Of a stretch of 64,000 nt of DNA, positions 15,477 to 24,748 are shown one piece after another. The DNA lies in contig NZ_JH947127.1 of the NCBI RefSeq assembly GCF_000302595.1, positions 514,126 through 578,125 on the forward strand. Direction: 5' to 3'. The position numbers and the translations under genes are program-made. Origin of the DNA: Pedobacter arcticus A12. GTDB lineage: Bacteria; Bacteroidota; Bacteroidia; Sphingobacteriales; Sphingobacteriaceae. Position 1 is the stretch's first letter. Every line of letters begins with the position of its first letter. The notes beneath the pieces were generated by a model that made no database searches, was not told where the DNA came from, and saw only the letters and a program-made list of their open reading frames with translations.

Positions 15477-16418
15477 TTATAATAAACCTCTACCGTATTT
15501 TCTAATTTTTCCTTCTTCTTTTAAATCATCCAAAATTTTATCTAAAATCCCGTTTATAAACGAGTTACTTTTTGGAGTACTAAACTCTTTGGCCAGTTCT
15601 AGATATTCGTTAATAGTTACTTTAACCGGTATGCTAGTAAAATAAATCAATTCTGCTAATGCCATCTTCATTAAAATAACATCCATCATGGCAATCCGGT
15701 CTGTTTCCCAATTTTGGGTTTTTGCACCAATTAACTCTTGAAAGGTAGCATTATGTGCAATCGTTTTTTGGTAAAGATCTAAAATAAATTCTCGGTCTTC
15801 GTCCCAATTTGCGCTGATCTGAGCTAGCTTTTGATCTCCAGGTTCGCCAGAGAAATTCTTCAGCGTTTTTGCAATCATGGCCTGCAAAACATCTTGATCT
15901 ACCTGCCAGTTCAAATGCTTTTCTTCTAAAGCCTGTTGTGCCAATGTTGATTTAAGAATCACCTTTTTAAAGATGAATTTAATCAAATCTTTATCGCTGT
16001 GTAAATCATCATCTGTTTTAGCCAAATATTCTTTGTACTCTTCGCTATTCTTTAACGTAGAAAATAAAGACCTCGCCAATTCAGGATCAAAACTCCAAGA
16101 TACCTTGTACTTTTTAACGGCATCGATATAAGCGTTGTTATTGATTAAAAGCTGGATAAATCTGTTATCCAAAACTTTTAAACTAGCATTTAAATCATCT
16201 TCAGATGGCAAGTATTTATTGGCTCTATCTATCGCATCAACCTCCGCATATTGCACAACATCAACTATCAAAGCCAACAAACTGATATACATTTCAAAAA
16301 CCTTATCGACACTTGCCAATAGGTTTTTTTCCTGTTGCTTAATGTCTTTTACTTCTGATTGTTGGAATGCGTACATCACTTGCATTACTTTAACCCTTAG
16401 GTGCCTTCTATTTAACAT
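15477..16418 (-). CDS. nusB: Transcription antitermination factor NusB
   Basis: A 313-residue protein. The N-terminus 'MLNRRHLRVKVMQVMYAFQQSE' (landmark RRHLRVKVMQVMYAF) and the C-terminal half 'LMDVILMKMALAELIYF...VKVTINEYLELAKEFSTPKSNSFINGILD' (landmarks INEYLELAKEFSTP and FINGILD) are the NusB helical fold that binds boxA RNA with NusE/S10 during rRNA transcription. E. coli NusB has about 139 residues; the long middle insert of roughly 150 residues is typical of the Bacteroidota form. It is first in the nusB-DUF1573-yajC unit. Confidence 0.9.
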   Translation of the reverse strand: MLNRRHLRVKVMQVMYAFQQSEVKDIKQQEKNLLASVDKVFEMYISLLALIVDVVQYAEVDAIDRANKYLPSEDDLNASLKVLDNRFIQLLINNNAYIDAVKKYKVSWSFDPELARSLFSTLKNSEEYKEYLAKTDDDLHSDKDLIKFIFKKVILKSTLAQQALEEKHLNWQVDQDVLQAMIAKTLKNFSGEPGDQKLAQISANWDEDREFILDLYQKTIAHNATFQELIGAKTQNWETDRIAMMDVILMKMALAELIYFTSIPVKVTINEYLELAKEFSTPKSNSFINGILDKILDDLKEEGKIRKYGRGLL

Positions 16419-16467
16419 TTTTAAAGAACGATTTGGCTTGGTAAAGCCGGTTTTATATTTATTTGTT

Positions 16468-16549
16468 TTAAAGTCCGAGGTTTTTAATCCGCTGTCCGCA
16501 GGCTAATCTACTCTTGTATTTTATTTTTAAGTCAGAGGTTTTAGTCCGT
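16468..16549. repeat. Degenerate direct repeat with partial 7-base period
   Basis: Two related strings, 16468-16491 (AAGTCCGAGGTTTTTAATCCG core) and 16528-16549 (AAGTCAGAGGTTTTAGTCCG), lie in the gap between nusB and the dehydrogenase. TCCG recurs at spacings of 14 and 7 bases (16474, 16488, 16495). This resembles the heptad arrays elsewhere in the window but is less regular. Confidence 0.4.
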
Positions 16550-16611
16550 TCTATTTCCAATCTGTTTATCCACCCAGAGTTCGGACCGCCCACTACCAAC
16601 TTTCACCCCTC

Positions 16612-17700
16612 CTAAAAACTCGATTTTATCTTCTTGATATCTGCAATTCTTTTTTCGGCAATTTTATTAGCTGCAATATTTGTTGGGATATTGTCTGCTT
16701 TAGATTTTTTAAGTACGCTACGTGTAGCTTCGTAAATATTTTCTGCCAATTGCATGGTTCTCTTTTTGCTGTAACCAGCCATTTCCGAATAGCAGTTGAT
16801 TAAACCACCAGCATTAATTAAGTAGTCAGGAGCAAATAAAATCCCTTTTTCTAAAAGTAACTGTCCGTCCGCTTTTTCATCTGCCAGTTGGTTATTTGCA
16901 GAACCTGCAATAATGCCACACTTCATTTTGGCAATGGTTTCGGAATTTACCGTTGCACCTAATGCGCATGGGGCGTAAATATCAAATTCTATATCAAAAA
17001 GGTTGTTGTTGTTTACCACTTCGGCGCCGTACAGTTTAGCAACCTTACGCAAACCTTCTTCGTTGATATCACTAACGTAAACTTTGGCGTTTTCTTGGCG
17101 TAGTAAGCTCACCAAATGCTCGCCTACATTTCCTGTTCCTTGTACTGCAACAGTTCTTCCGGCTAAACTATCTGTGCCAAACAGTTCTTTTACTGCAGCC
17201 TTTATTCCAAAAAACACCCCTTTTGCCGTAACTGGAGAAGGATCTCCGCTACCGCCTATAGATTCTGGCACACCGGTAACGTATTTGGTTTCCATACGGA
17301 TGTACTCCATATCTTTTGTGCCGGTACCTACCTCTTCAGCAGTAATAAACGAACCATTTAAGTTTTCAATAAAACGACCATATCTACGCATTAAAGCCTC
17401 AGATTTATCTGTGCGGCTATCGCCGATAATTACACCTTTACCTCCCCCTAGGTTTAAACCTGTGATGGCAGCTTTGTAAGTCATCGCTTGTGATAAACGC
17501 AAAACATCGTACAAAGCTTCTGCTTCTGTGGTGTATGACCACATACGTGTTCCTCCAATTGCCGGACCTAATGTTGTATCGTGGATTGCAATAATTGCCC
17601 TAAGACCAGTATCATCATCTTTACAAAAAACCACTTTCTGATGACCAAAAGCACCTAGTTGATTAAATATTGAATTCTCTTCTAACTGAATTGATGACAT
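16612..17700 (-). CDS. Glu/Leu/Phe/Val dehydrogenase (leucine dehydrogenase type)
   Basis: A 362-residue NAD-dependent amino acid dehydrogenase. Catalytic and substrate residues lie in 'AMTYKAAITGLNLGGGKGVIIGD' (landmarks MTYKAA with Lys76 and GGGKGVI with Lys88). The Rossmann loop is 'VAVQGTGNVGEHL' (about 175-187), then 'ADYLINAGGLINCY'-type 'PDYLINAGGLINC'. The length is that of leucine dehydrogenase (about 364) rather than hexameric glutamate dehydrogenase (about 450), suggesting branched-chain amino acid deamination. An upstream in-frame ATG (17787) exists but lies before a promoter-like box; the ATG at 17700 gives the family N-terminus MSSIQLEENSIFNQL. Confidence 0.87.
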   Translation of the reverse strand: MSSIQLEENSIFNQLGAFGHQKVVFCKDDDTGLRAIIAIHDTTLGPAIGGTRMWSYTTEAEALYDVLRLSQAMTYKAAITGLNLGGGKGVIIGDSRTDKSEALMRRYGRFIENLNGSFITAEEVGTGTKDMEYIRMETKYVTGVPESIGGSGDPSPVTAKGVFFGIKAAVKELFGTDSLAGRTVAVQGTGNVGEHLVSLLRQENAKVYVSDINEEGLRKVAKLYGAEVVNNNNLFDIEFDIYAPCALGATVNSETIAKMKCGIIAGSANNQLADEKADGQLLLEKGILFAPDYLINAGGLINCYSEMAGYSKKRTMQLAENIYEATRSVLKKSKADNIPTNIAANKIAEKRIADIKKIKSSF

Positions 17701-17723
17701 ATGGGTATGGTTACATTTCTGGG

Positions 17724-17731
17724 CAAAAGTA
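17724..17731 (-). promoter_or_regulatory. Bacteroidota -7 box TACTTTTG before the dehydrogenase
   Basis: On the minus strand TACTTTTG fits TAnnTTTG and lies 23 bases before the chosen start at 17700, which supports that start over the ATG at 17787. A -33 TTG at proper distance is not seen. Confidence 0.4.
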
Positions 17732-17867
17732 GCTGTTTTTTTTGAATTAAGATGATTGTGCTTTGTAAAAGATTCAAGGTTTTGCAACAGGAAGCTGTAC
17801 AGATTAAATAGTTGCTTATAAACAAAATGACTAATCTATTATGTGCGTTAACGACTGAAACGGCATC

Positions 17868-17912
17868 CTTTTTGGTTTATCCTGAGCGCAGACGAAGGAT
17901 CAAACCAAAAAG
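17868..17912. repeat. REP-like inverted repeat (CTTTTTGGTTT...CCTGAGCGCAGACGAAGG)
   Basis: The arm CTTTTTGGTTTATCCT (17868-17883) pairs with AGGATCAAACCAAAAAG (17896-17912) around GAGCGCAGACGA. The core CCTGAGCGCAGACGAAGG resembles dispersed short palindromes of the CCTGAGC-x-CGAAGG type seen in many bacterial genomes. It lies in the divergent gap between the dehydrogenase and the ABC exporter. A short open frame across it is not considered coding. Confidence 0.65.
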
Positions 17913-18049
17913 ATATAGTGTAAGGCGTGTTAAAACGCCCAAAACCAATTCCAAGCAAAAAATCACAGCTAACCAACCTTGCCAAACAAAAAGACAATTA
18001 CATGGTTAAACTTGTTTTGGGAAAATGAAATAGAAAAAAAACAAAATCA

Positions 18050-18057
18050 TACCTTTG
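18050..18057 (+). promoter_or_regulatory. Bacteroidota -7 box TACCTTTG before the ABC exporter
   Basis: TACCTTTG fits TAnnTTTG and ends ten bases before the ATG at 18068, giving a very short leader. No correctly spaced -33 TTG was found. Confidence 0.4.
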
Positions 18058-18067
18058 CGTTTGATAA

Positions 18068-19855
18068 ATGAAAGAACTAGCGTATTTAAATAAATTTTTC
18101 TACAAGTATAAATGGCAGCTCTTACCTGGGGTGTTTTTTGTAATCATATCTAACTTTTTCGCTGTTTTACCTGCGCAGATTATTAGGATTGCTTTTGACT
18201 TGGTCAAAGAAAATATTGCGCTTTACCGCCTTTTTAACGGGTTCGACAAGCAAGGTTTAATCTATGATATTTTTGCAAGCAGTCTTTTGTTTTTTGGAGG
18301 TTTGGTGATCTTGCTGGCAATTATAAGGGGTCTGTTTCTGTTTTTTATGCGACAGACTATTATTTTAACGTCGCGACATATAGAGTTTGATTTAAAGAAC
18401 GAGATTTATCAGCATTACCAGGAACTTTCTTTAGCGTTCTATAGAAGAAATAACACTGGCGATTTAATGAACCGCGTTACAGAAGACGTGAGCAGAGTGC
18501 GGATGTATATTGGTCCAGCCGTGATGTATACCATAAATACCGCGGTACTTTTTGCGCTGACGATTACTGCAATGGTAAACGTGAATTTAAAACTCGCCAT
18601 CTACAGCTTGGTTCCTTTACCATTATTAGCAATTACCATCTACTATGTAAACAGCATTATCCACCAAAAAAGTGAACAAATCCAAAAAAGGCTGAGTACG
18701 CTTTCTTCTTTTGTACAGGAAACCTTTTCTGGCATTAGGGTGGTAAAATCATATGTAAAAGAAGACTTTATTAGGACGGGCTTTGAAGCTCAAAGTGAAG
18801 AGTACAAACAAGAATCTCTTTCTTTGGTAAAAGTGCAGGCCTATTTTTATCCAATTATGCTATTGATGGTTGGATTAAGCACCATTATCACAGTTTATAT
18901 TGGTGGCTTACAGGTTATGGCGGGTAAAATAAGTTCGGGAAATATTGCCGAATTTATTGTTTACGTTACGCAACTTACTTTTCCGGTTACTTCTTTAGGT
19001 TGGGTTACTTCACTGGTGCAAAGGGCGGCCGCTTCTCAGAAACGCATCAACGAGTTTTTAAAAACCAAACCAGAGATCATCAACCCAAATCCAAACCCTT
19101 TTTATGTAGGAGGAAATATAAAGTTTGAAAATGTAAGCTTCACTTATCCCGATACCGGCATACAAGCATTAAAAAACATATCATTTGAGCTTAAAAGAGG
19201 TGAACTATTGGCTATCATTGGCAGAACAGGTTCTGGAAAATCTACCATCGCAAATTTAATGATGCGGATGTATGATGTTGACCATGGTGCAATTACAATT
19301 GATAACCAAGATATTAAACACGTTAATTTAGAAGCTTACCGGAGGAAGACAGGCTTTGTACCGCAAGAGGTTTTTCTTTTTTCGGATACAATTGCTAGAA
19401 ATATTGCTTTTGGTTTAGACGAGCTGGATATGGAACGTGTAGAACGGGCTGCAAAAAACGCCGCGGTTTATAAAAACATCATGGCTTTTGACAAAAAGTT
19501 TGAAACATACATTGGCGAACGTGGCATAACCCTGTCTGGCGGACAGAAACAGCGGATTTCTATCGCTAGAGCGATTATTAAAGAACCAGAAATCTTAATT
19601 TTCGATGATTGCTTATCCGCAGTTGACACCAAAACCGAAGAAGAAATATTAAGCAATTTAGGTAAGGTGATGAAAAGCAAAACAAGTGTTTTAATTGCGC
19701 ACCGCGTATCGACTATTAAAAATGCCAATAAAATTTTAGTGCTTAACGAAGGAGAAATTGCAGAACAGGGAAATCATTCGGAACTCATGCATAAAAAAGG
19801 CCTTTACTTTGAGCTTTACGAGAAACAATTGTTAGAAGAACAACAATTATCTTAA
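18068..19855 (+). CDS. ABC exporter, fused membrane and ATPase domains (MsbA-like)
   Basis: A 595-residue half-transporter. Six membrane helices span about residues 15-310, followed by an ATPase: Walker A GRTGSGKST, signature LSGGQKQR, switch 'LIAHRVST'. Walker B reads 'ILIFDDCLSAVD': the residue after the Walker B Asp is Asp in place of the catalytic Glu. That DD-x-LSAVDTKTE form is known from one subunit of heterodimeric exporters of the YheI/BmrC type, in which one ATP site is weakened. No partner gene is adjacent, so it either works as a homodimer or pairs with a distant gene. Lipid or drug export is the family expectation. Confidence 0.85.
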   Translation: MKELAYLNKFFYKYKWQLLPGVFFVIISNFFAVLPAQIIRIAFDLVKENIALYRLFNGFDKQGLIYDIFASSLLFFGGLVILLAIIRGLFLFFMRQTIILTSRHIEFDLKNEIYQHYQELSLAFYRRNNTGDLMNRVTEDVSRVRMYIGPAVMYTINTAVLFALTITAMVNVNLKLAIYSLVPLPLLAITIYYVNSIIHQKSEQIQKRLSTLSSFVQETFSGIRVVKSYVKEDFIRTGFEAQSEEYKQESLSLVKVQAYFYPIMLLMVGLSTIITVYIGGLQVMAGKISSGNIAEFIVYVTQLTFPVTSLGWVTSLVQRAAASQKRINEFLKTKPEIINPNPNPFYVGGNIKFENVSFTYPDTGIQALKNISFELKRGELLAIIGRTGSGKSTIANLMMRMYDVDHGAITIDNQDIKHVNLEAYRRKTGFVPQEVFLFSDTIARNIAFGLDELDMERVERAAKNAAVYKNIMAFDKKFETYIGERGITLSGGQKQRISIARAIIKEPEILIFDDCLSAVDTKTEEEILSNLGKVMKSKTSVLIAHRVSTIKNANKILVLNEGEIAEQGNHSELMHKKGLYFELYEKQLLEEQQLS

Positions 19856-19932
19856 TTGTTGACGCTATTATTTGGAAGTTTAATATTTTCTTTCTTTATT
19901 TAACCCATCAAATTTTAAACAACAACACATCA

Positions 19933-20253
19933 ATGGGAGATTACGATAATAAAGAACGAGAAGAAGTTTATTCTAAAAAGGTTAGGGCGGGTAAAAGAAC
20001 TTACTTTTTTGATGTAAAAGCTACAAGATCTAATGATTACTACATTACTATTACCGAAAGTAAAAAGCGATTAGAAGATGGGGTATTTGTTAAACACAAG
20101 ATCTTCTTATACAAAGAGGACTTTGAAAAATTTGCTGAAGGCTTAACAGAAACTGTTGAATATGTAAAAGCCAACCAAGATGTTGTTGAAAAAAGATACG
20201 AGTTTAATCCAGACCACGTAGTAGAAAAAACAGACGACGATTTTTCTTTCTAA
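19933..20253 (+). CDS. DUF3276 family protein (PUR-alpha-like)
   Basis: A 106-residue protein with the DUF3276 signature 'YSKKVRAGKRTYFFDVKATRSNDYYITITESKK' (landmarks VRAGKRTYFFDVK and YYITITESKK) and 'HKIFLYKEDFEKFAEGL'. The bacterial family has the PUR-alpha nucleic-acid-binding fold known from Borrelia and Bacteroides structures, so binding of DNA or RNA is likely; its cellular role is not settled. It stands alone with a terminator after it. Confidence 0.88.
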   Translation: MGDYDNKEREEVYSKKVRAGKRTYFFDVKATRSNDYYITITESKKRLEDGVFVKHKIFLYKEDFEKFAEGLTETVEYVKANQDVVEKRYEFNPDHVVEKTDDDFSF

Positions 20254-20277
20254 GAGGATAAAAATCAAAATCATATT

Positions 20278-20314
20278 TAAAAGGCTAAACTTTAAAAAAG
20301 TTTAGCCTTTTTTT
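20278..20314 (+). terminator. Rho-independent terminator after DUF3276
   Basis: AAAAGGCTAAACTTT pairs with AAAGTTTAGCCTTTT around a short A-rich loop and is followed by a T-tract. A strong intrinsic terminator in both orientations. Confidence 0.85.
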
Positions 20315-20376
20315 GTTCAATAATTTATTGATTATCAAAAAATTAAAATAATAGCGATTATTAAATTTTAAATATT

Positions 20377-20384
20377 TACATTTG
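20377..20384 (+). promoter_or_regulatory. Bacteroidota -7 box TACATTTG before the cold-shock gene
   Basis: TACATTTG fits TAnnTTTG, 25 bases before the ATG. The leader would be about 20 bases, much shorter than the long thermosensing leader of E. coli cspA. Confidence 0.4.
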
Positions 20385-20409
20385 TCTAAATAATAATTAG
20401 AATATCACA

Positions 20410-20601
20410 ATGAATAATGGAACAGTAAAGTTCTTTAATTCAACCAAAGGATTTGGTTTTATTAAAGAAGACGGAACAAACAAAGAATATTTTGTACACG
20501 TTTCGGGTCTGGTTGACGAAATCAGAGAAAATGACGAAGTTACTTTCGACCTACAGGACGGAAAAAAAGGATTAAATGCAGTGAATGTTAAACTTGCTTA
20601 A
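20410..20601 (+). CDS. Cold-shock domain protein
   Basis: A 63-residue single cold-shock domain. RNP1 is 'KGFGFIKED' (about 13-21) and RNP2 is 'YFVHVSGL' (about 27-34), preceded by 'MNNGTVKFFNSTKGFGF'. It binds single-stranded nucleic acid and acts as an RNA chaperone. The length is slightly below the usual 65-70. Its own promoter-like box and terminator make it a monocistronic gene. Confidence 0.92.
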   Translation: MNNGTVKFFNSTKGFGFIKEDGTNKEYFVHVSGLVDEIRENDEVTFDLQDGKKGLNAVNVKLA

Positions 20602-20636
20602 GCAGGTCTCTTAATATAATCACATTTAAAGTCATC

Positions 20637-20668
20637 AAGCCATCGCCACAAAGCGATGGCTTTTTTGA
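20637..20668 (+). terminator. Rho-independent terminator of the cold-shock gene
   Basis: AAGCCATCGC (20637-20646) pairs with GCGATGGCTT (20653-20662) and a T-tract follows. Confidence 0.88.
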
Positions 20669-21000
20669 TTTAAGAGTTTTTTAACCTCCCGATGCTATTC
20701 TCAGCATAAATTCTTTCGCATGTACTCCAAACCGTCTCGTTCTACTTCAGATGTCAAAGTGTTATTTCCATGCTATACCTAAAGAATCCTTCGGGGAATT
20801 TGGAAAAATCAGCAAAGCTCATCAATGAACTTCCGAACCCTTATTTTAACCGTTTCCCCCAGCTACCTTTTATAACAGCTTATGAGAAGGATACCATTTT
20901 ATCGCTTTTGGGTTCCAATTTATTGCGCCGATTATCAGCGATAAAAATTAAGTCAAAAAATATAATTTATTTTTATATTTAAAAAAAATAATCACTGCTT
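20669..21000. other. Intergenic region without recognisable gene
   Basis: About 330 bases. A short open frame (20770-20982) has no start context, no family and an A/T-rich end, and I do not consider it coding. The last 60 bases are very AT-rich and could hold the promoter of the following lipoprotein pseudogene. Confidence 0.4.
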
Positions 21001-21775
21001 ATGAAACCTATCAACTACCTTTTAAAACATATCTTTATTATTTTGCTATTAGCTACAAGCCTAATCTCCTGTGAAAAAAGTGAAAATAAAGCAGGCGAAA
21101 ATAAAAATAACTCTGCTTTTGGGAATATAGCCTATTTTGCAATGCCTCTACTTCTGGGGTAAATCTTCAGCCAGCGTAAAAAATTCGGTAAAGCTTATGG
21201 CTGACTCTGTCGTAAATAGAGTTGCAGTAAACTGGTCTTCGGCCTCTGTTTGGGTAGAAAAAATCTCCTTTGTTGGTAAAAATGGACAATTATTGGATAC
21301 TACCATTATGGTTAAAAAGAAGCTGAATATTTTTAGTTCTGAAGCTTTAATGGGCGTAATTAAACTCCCCGCAGGTGTTTATAAAGACATTAATGTTAAA
21401 ATGTTTTGCAGAAAAAATTCTGCGGAGGAGCTTGGCTTAGACTTTATAGGAAAATTTAGCAATACCAAAGGAGGGAAAGATAGTTTGATGGTGCGTAGTT
21501 CCATTGCATTTGAAGTAGATGTTAAGGTGAATGATATTGTAATTAACCCATCAGACAATTATAAAGCAACTTTCAATTTCGACCTAAGTAAAGTATTAAC
21601 AGGCATCTCTAATTCGGAGATAGAAACCAGGTCAAAAACATATCAAGATGGACTATACGTGATATGGAAAGGTGGATCGGCCGATATACCCTTTTACAAC
21701 CAGATTATACAAAACTGGCAAAATGTAGCAAGCATTGTAATTACCAAGGAAGGCGCAAATCCTGTTTGGAAGTGA
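21001..21775 (+). pseudogene. Frameshifted lipoprotein gene (DUF4382-like body)
   Basis: The ATG at 21001 opens a lipoprotein signal 'HIFIILLLATSLISC' (lipidated Cys24) but this frame stops at 21160-21162. A second frame then reads NASTSGVNLQPA before stopping at 21177, and a third frame, continuous to 21775, carries the body: 'VAVNWSSASVWVEKISFVGKNG' (landmarks NWSSASVWVEKISF) and 'VIKLPAGVYKDINVKM'. Joining the three frames gives one sensible secreted protein of about 255 residues, so two one-base losses have occurred between about 21130 and 21178. The body resembles calcium/carbohydrate-free DUF4382-type lipoproteins only loosely. Sequencing error cannot be excluded. Confidence 0.6.
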
Positions 21776-22092
21776 TTTTTTAGTTATAAAATTCGCTTTT
21801 TTTGATACCAACACACACAAATGGTGGGTCAAAAAACTTTCGGATCGCTCTTATTGTCGACAATTTGAGAAAAAAGGAAAGTGAACCGTACTTTCAGCGA
21901 CAAAACATAATCTTTTATTCACTTAAAACTAGGAGACTCCACGTCCCTGTGGTTAACCCTTACGTTTGGCAAACCTTCTCTCCACTGTGATTAAATTTAA
22001 CCCAAAAAAGCTAAATACCGTAAAAACATCGCTCTTCTCGAAAAAAACCTCAAATTTGTTTATCTTAATTCCAAACTAAAAGACGAATCAGA
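21776..22092. other. Intergenic region without recognisable gene
   Basis: About 317 bases between the lipoprotein pseudogene and the AsmA gene. A 62-codon open frame here has no family resemblance and no plausible start. A CAAATTTG string at about 22052 is close to, but not, a TAnnTTTG promoter box. Confidence 0.4.
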
Positions 22093-24726
22093 ATGTATAA
22101 AAAGATAATTATTGGTATTGTAGCCTTTTTAGTGGTGATTGTTATTGCATTAGCAAGCATCCCTTACCTTTTTAAAGATAAAATTGTTGCCGGCGTAAAA
22201 ACTGCCATCAATAAAAATGTGAATGCCAACGTCAACTTTAAGGCTATTGATTTAAGTATCCTTAGCACTTTCCCTAATTTGGGTATACAACTCAATGATT
22301 TGGTTGTGATTGGCGTCGATAGCTTTGCTAACGATACGCTAGCGAATATAAAAACGGTGGAATTGAACCTTAATTTGCTGAGTGTAATTAAAGGCGAAAC
22401 CTATCAAATTAACTCAGTCAACCTTTTTGAGCCAAACATCTACGCTAAAGTTTTAAAAAGCGGAAAGGCAAATTGGGATATCACGAAAGTGGATTCTACC
22501 CAAACTACTCCTGCCGATACCGCTCAAACAAAATTTAAAGCAAGCTTACAAAAATACAGCATCGAAAAAGGGAATATCATTTATGATGATGCTTCTTTAG
22601 GTTTTTATATGAACATTAAAGACGTAAACCACAGCGGGAAAGGCGATTTTACGGAAGATTTATTTCAATTGAAAACTCAATCGGACTTGCAACACTTAAC
22701 GATAAAATATGGCGGGATCCCTTATTTAAATGATGTAAAATTAAATGCCGAACTGCCAATAGACATCGACATGAAAAATATGAAGTTCAGTTTCGGTGAC
22801 AACAAAATCAAGCTGAACGATTTGCTTTTGGCGGTTACCGGGAGTTTAGCGATGCCAAATGATACAGATATGCTGATTGATTTTAAGTTTGATGCACAGC
22901 AATCAGATCTTAAGAACTTTCTTTCTTTAATTCCTGCCATTTATGCAAGTAATTTTAAGGATATGGATGCAAGTGGAAAATTTGCTTTCAACGGGTTTGC
23001 CAAAGGAACTTATAACGAAACCTCTCTACCAGCTTTTGATGTGAACCTAAGCATTAAGGATGGAAAAATGAAATATGTGGGATTACCTGCTGCCGTGAAC
23101 GATATTCAGATAAATGCAAAAATAACAAATCCTGACGGCGTGATTGACCATACCGAAGTGAATATTCCTGCTTTCCATTTAGTTTTTGATAAGGCACCGA
23201 TTGACGGAAGGTTATTTGTAAAAAATCCGACGAGCGATCCTTATATCGATATGGCTTTAAAAGGTAAGCTAGATTTAAAACAACTGACCACTATTTTTCC
23301 GATGAAAGATGTGACTTTAAGCGGGATTTTAGATGCTGACGTAAAGGCAAAAGGAAATAAATCTGCCATTGACAAACAGCAATACCAAAACTTTAAAGCT
23401 TCTGGACAAATGCTGGCAAGCAACGTTATTTATACCGGGGATGCGGTTGCGAAACCAGTGAGCATCAGCTCAGCTAAAATGACTTTTAATCCGCAGAACA
23501 TCACGTTAAGTAATTTAAGCGCCAAAGTTGGGAAGAGTGATTTTGCAGCAAATGGCAGCATTACCAATTATTTGGGCTATATTTTCAACAAAAACCAGGC
23601 TTTAGGTGGAACGTTTAACTTAAACTCCAACTTAATGGACATCAACGAATTGATGGGGCCAGAAAATACCACTACTGCTAAAACAGACACCTCAAAACTG
23701 AGTTTAATCAAAGTGCCAGCCAACATTAACTTTTTAGCGAGCGTAAACGCGAAGCAGGTTTTATACGATAATTACGACATTAGCAATGCAAAAGGTGCTT
23801 TATTGGTAAAAGACGAGAGCGTTTATTTTAAAGATATGGCTTTGCAGATGCTCGGCGGTACGGTAAAAATGAACGGTATGTACACCACAAAAGATCCTAA
23901 AAAACCATTTGTTGATATTGATTTCGGGATTGAGAAAATGAGTATCCAAAAGGCATTCGCAACTTTAAATACCATTAAACTTTTAGCACCAATAGCAAAA
24001 TATACAAACGGTGTATTTAGTACCAAGCTTAAATTCAATTCCTTGCTACAACAGGATATGATGCCAATCTACTCTAGCATTAATGCTTCTGGTTTGGCAA
24101 ATATTATTGAAGCGGTGCTAGAAGGTTTTGAACCCTTAAACAAATTGGCTTCGGGCTTAAGCAACGGGAATCTAAAAAAACTCGAAATACACGACTTGCT
24201 TACTAAATTCAATATTACGGACGGACGATTGAACGTTGCACCGTTCAACATTAAGAAGGGAGATATTTTGATGAACATTGCTGGCTCTAACGGTTTAGAC
24301 CAAAGCTTGGATTATGTATTGGGAATTAATCTTCCGCGGGCGATGTTGGGTAAAGCGAACGAAACAGCCAATAGTTTATTGGCAAGTTTGAACAAAAAAG
24401 TTGGAAGTAATGTAGCGGTAAACGAGATGGTGAAAGTTAATGCGCTGTTAGGCGGAACCATTACAAAACCAACGCTTAAACTAGATTTAGCTGGCGACTT
24501 AAAAAACGAAGCCACAAGTGTGGTGAATCAGCTTATTGCAGATAAAAAAGCAGAATTTGAGACAAAAGCAAAAGAAGAGGTGACGAAGTTTACAGACCAA
24601 GCAAAAGAGAAATTGCAAGAAAAAACCGACACTTTGAAAAAGCAAACCGAGCAGAGGATACAAAATGAGGTGAAGAATAAATTGAATAACTTTTTCAAGA
24701 AGAAAACTACTGACAGTATTAAGTAG
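22093..24726 (+). CDS. AsmA family protein
   Basis: An 877-residue protein with one N-terminal membrane helix (about 4-26, 'IIIGIVAFLVVIVIALASIPYLF'), then a long extracytoplasmic beta-rich part of the AsmA/VPS13-like repeating-groove type: 'INSVNLFEPNIYAKVLKSGKANWDI' near 110-135 (landmarks NLFEPNIYAKVL, ANWDI) and the AsmA C-terminal 'IEAVLEGFEPLNKLASGL ... LTKFNITDGRLNVAPFNIKKGDI' near 675-730. The last about 70 residues are a Lys/Glu-rich coiled coil. AsmA-like proteins are thought to carry lipids between membranes or to affect outer-membrane assembly. Monocistronic. Confidence 0.85.
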   Translation: MYKKIIIGIVAFLVVIVIALASIPYLFKDKIVAGVKTAINKNVNANVNFKAIDLSILSTFPNLGIQLNDLVVIGVDSFANDTLANIKTVELNLNLLSVIKGETYQINSVNLFEPNIYAKVLKSGKANWDITKVDSTQTTPADTAQTKFKASLQKYSIEKGNIIYDDASLGFYMNIKDVNHSGKGDFTEDLFQLKTQSDLQHLTIKYGGIPYLNDVKLNAELPIDIDMKNMKFSFGDNKIKLNDLLLAVTGSLAMPNDTDMLIDFKFDAQQSDLKNFLSLIPAIYASNFKDMDASGKFAFNGFAKGTYNETSLPAFDVNLSIKDGKMKYVGLPAAVNDIQINAKITNPDGVIDHTEVNIPAFHLVFDKAPIDGRLFVKNPTSDPYIDMALKGKLDLKQLTTIFPMKDVTLSGILDADVKAKGNKSAIDKQQYQNFKASGQMLASNVIYTGDAVAKPVSISSAKMTFNPQNITLSNLSAKVGKSDFAANGSITNYLGYIFNKNQALGGTFNLNSNLMDINELMGPENTTTAKTDTSKLSLIKVPANINFLASVNAKQVLYDNYDISNAKGALLVKDESVYFKDMALQMLGGTVKMNGMYTTKDPKKPFVDIDFGIEKMSIQKAFATLNTIKLLAPIAKYTNGVFSTKLKFNSLLQQDMMPIYSSINASGLANIIEAVLEGFEPLNKLASGLSNGNLKKLEIHDLLTKFNITDGRLNVAPFNIKKGDILMNIAGSNGLDQSLDYVLGINLPRAMLGKANETANSLLASLNKKVGSNVAVNEMVKVNALLGGTITKPTLKLDLAGDLKNEATSVVNQLIADKKAEFETKAKEEVTKFTDQAKEKLQEKTDTLKKQTEQRIQNEVKNKLNNFFKKKTTDSIK

Positions 24727-24748
24727 CAGGGTTCTACTATCTCAGGGC

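Noticed and set aside
17812-18009. 65-codon open frame between the dehydrogenase and the ABC exporter
   Set aside because: It runs through a REP-like palindrome, is rich in Arg/Lys from non-coding composition and has no recognisable family.
20410-20601. Long cold-responsive leader of cspA type
   Set aside because: The candidate promoter box lies only 25 bases before the ATG, leaving no room for a thermosensing leader.
20770-20982. 70-codon open frame after the cold-shock gene
   Set aside because: No homology features, poor codon pattern and an AT-rich non-coding 3' end.
21802-21990. 62-codon open frame before the AsmA gene
   Set aside because: No signal, domain or promoter; composition like the surrounding gap.
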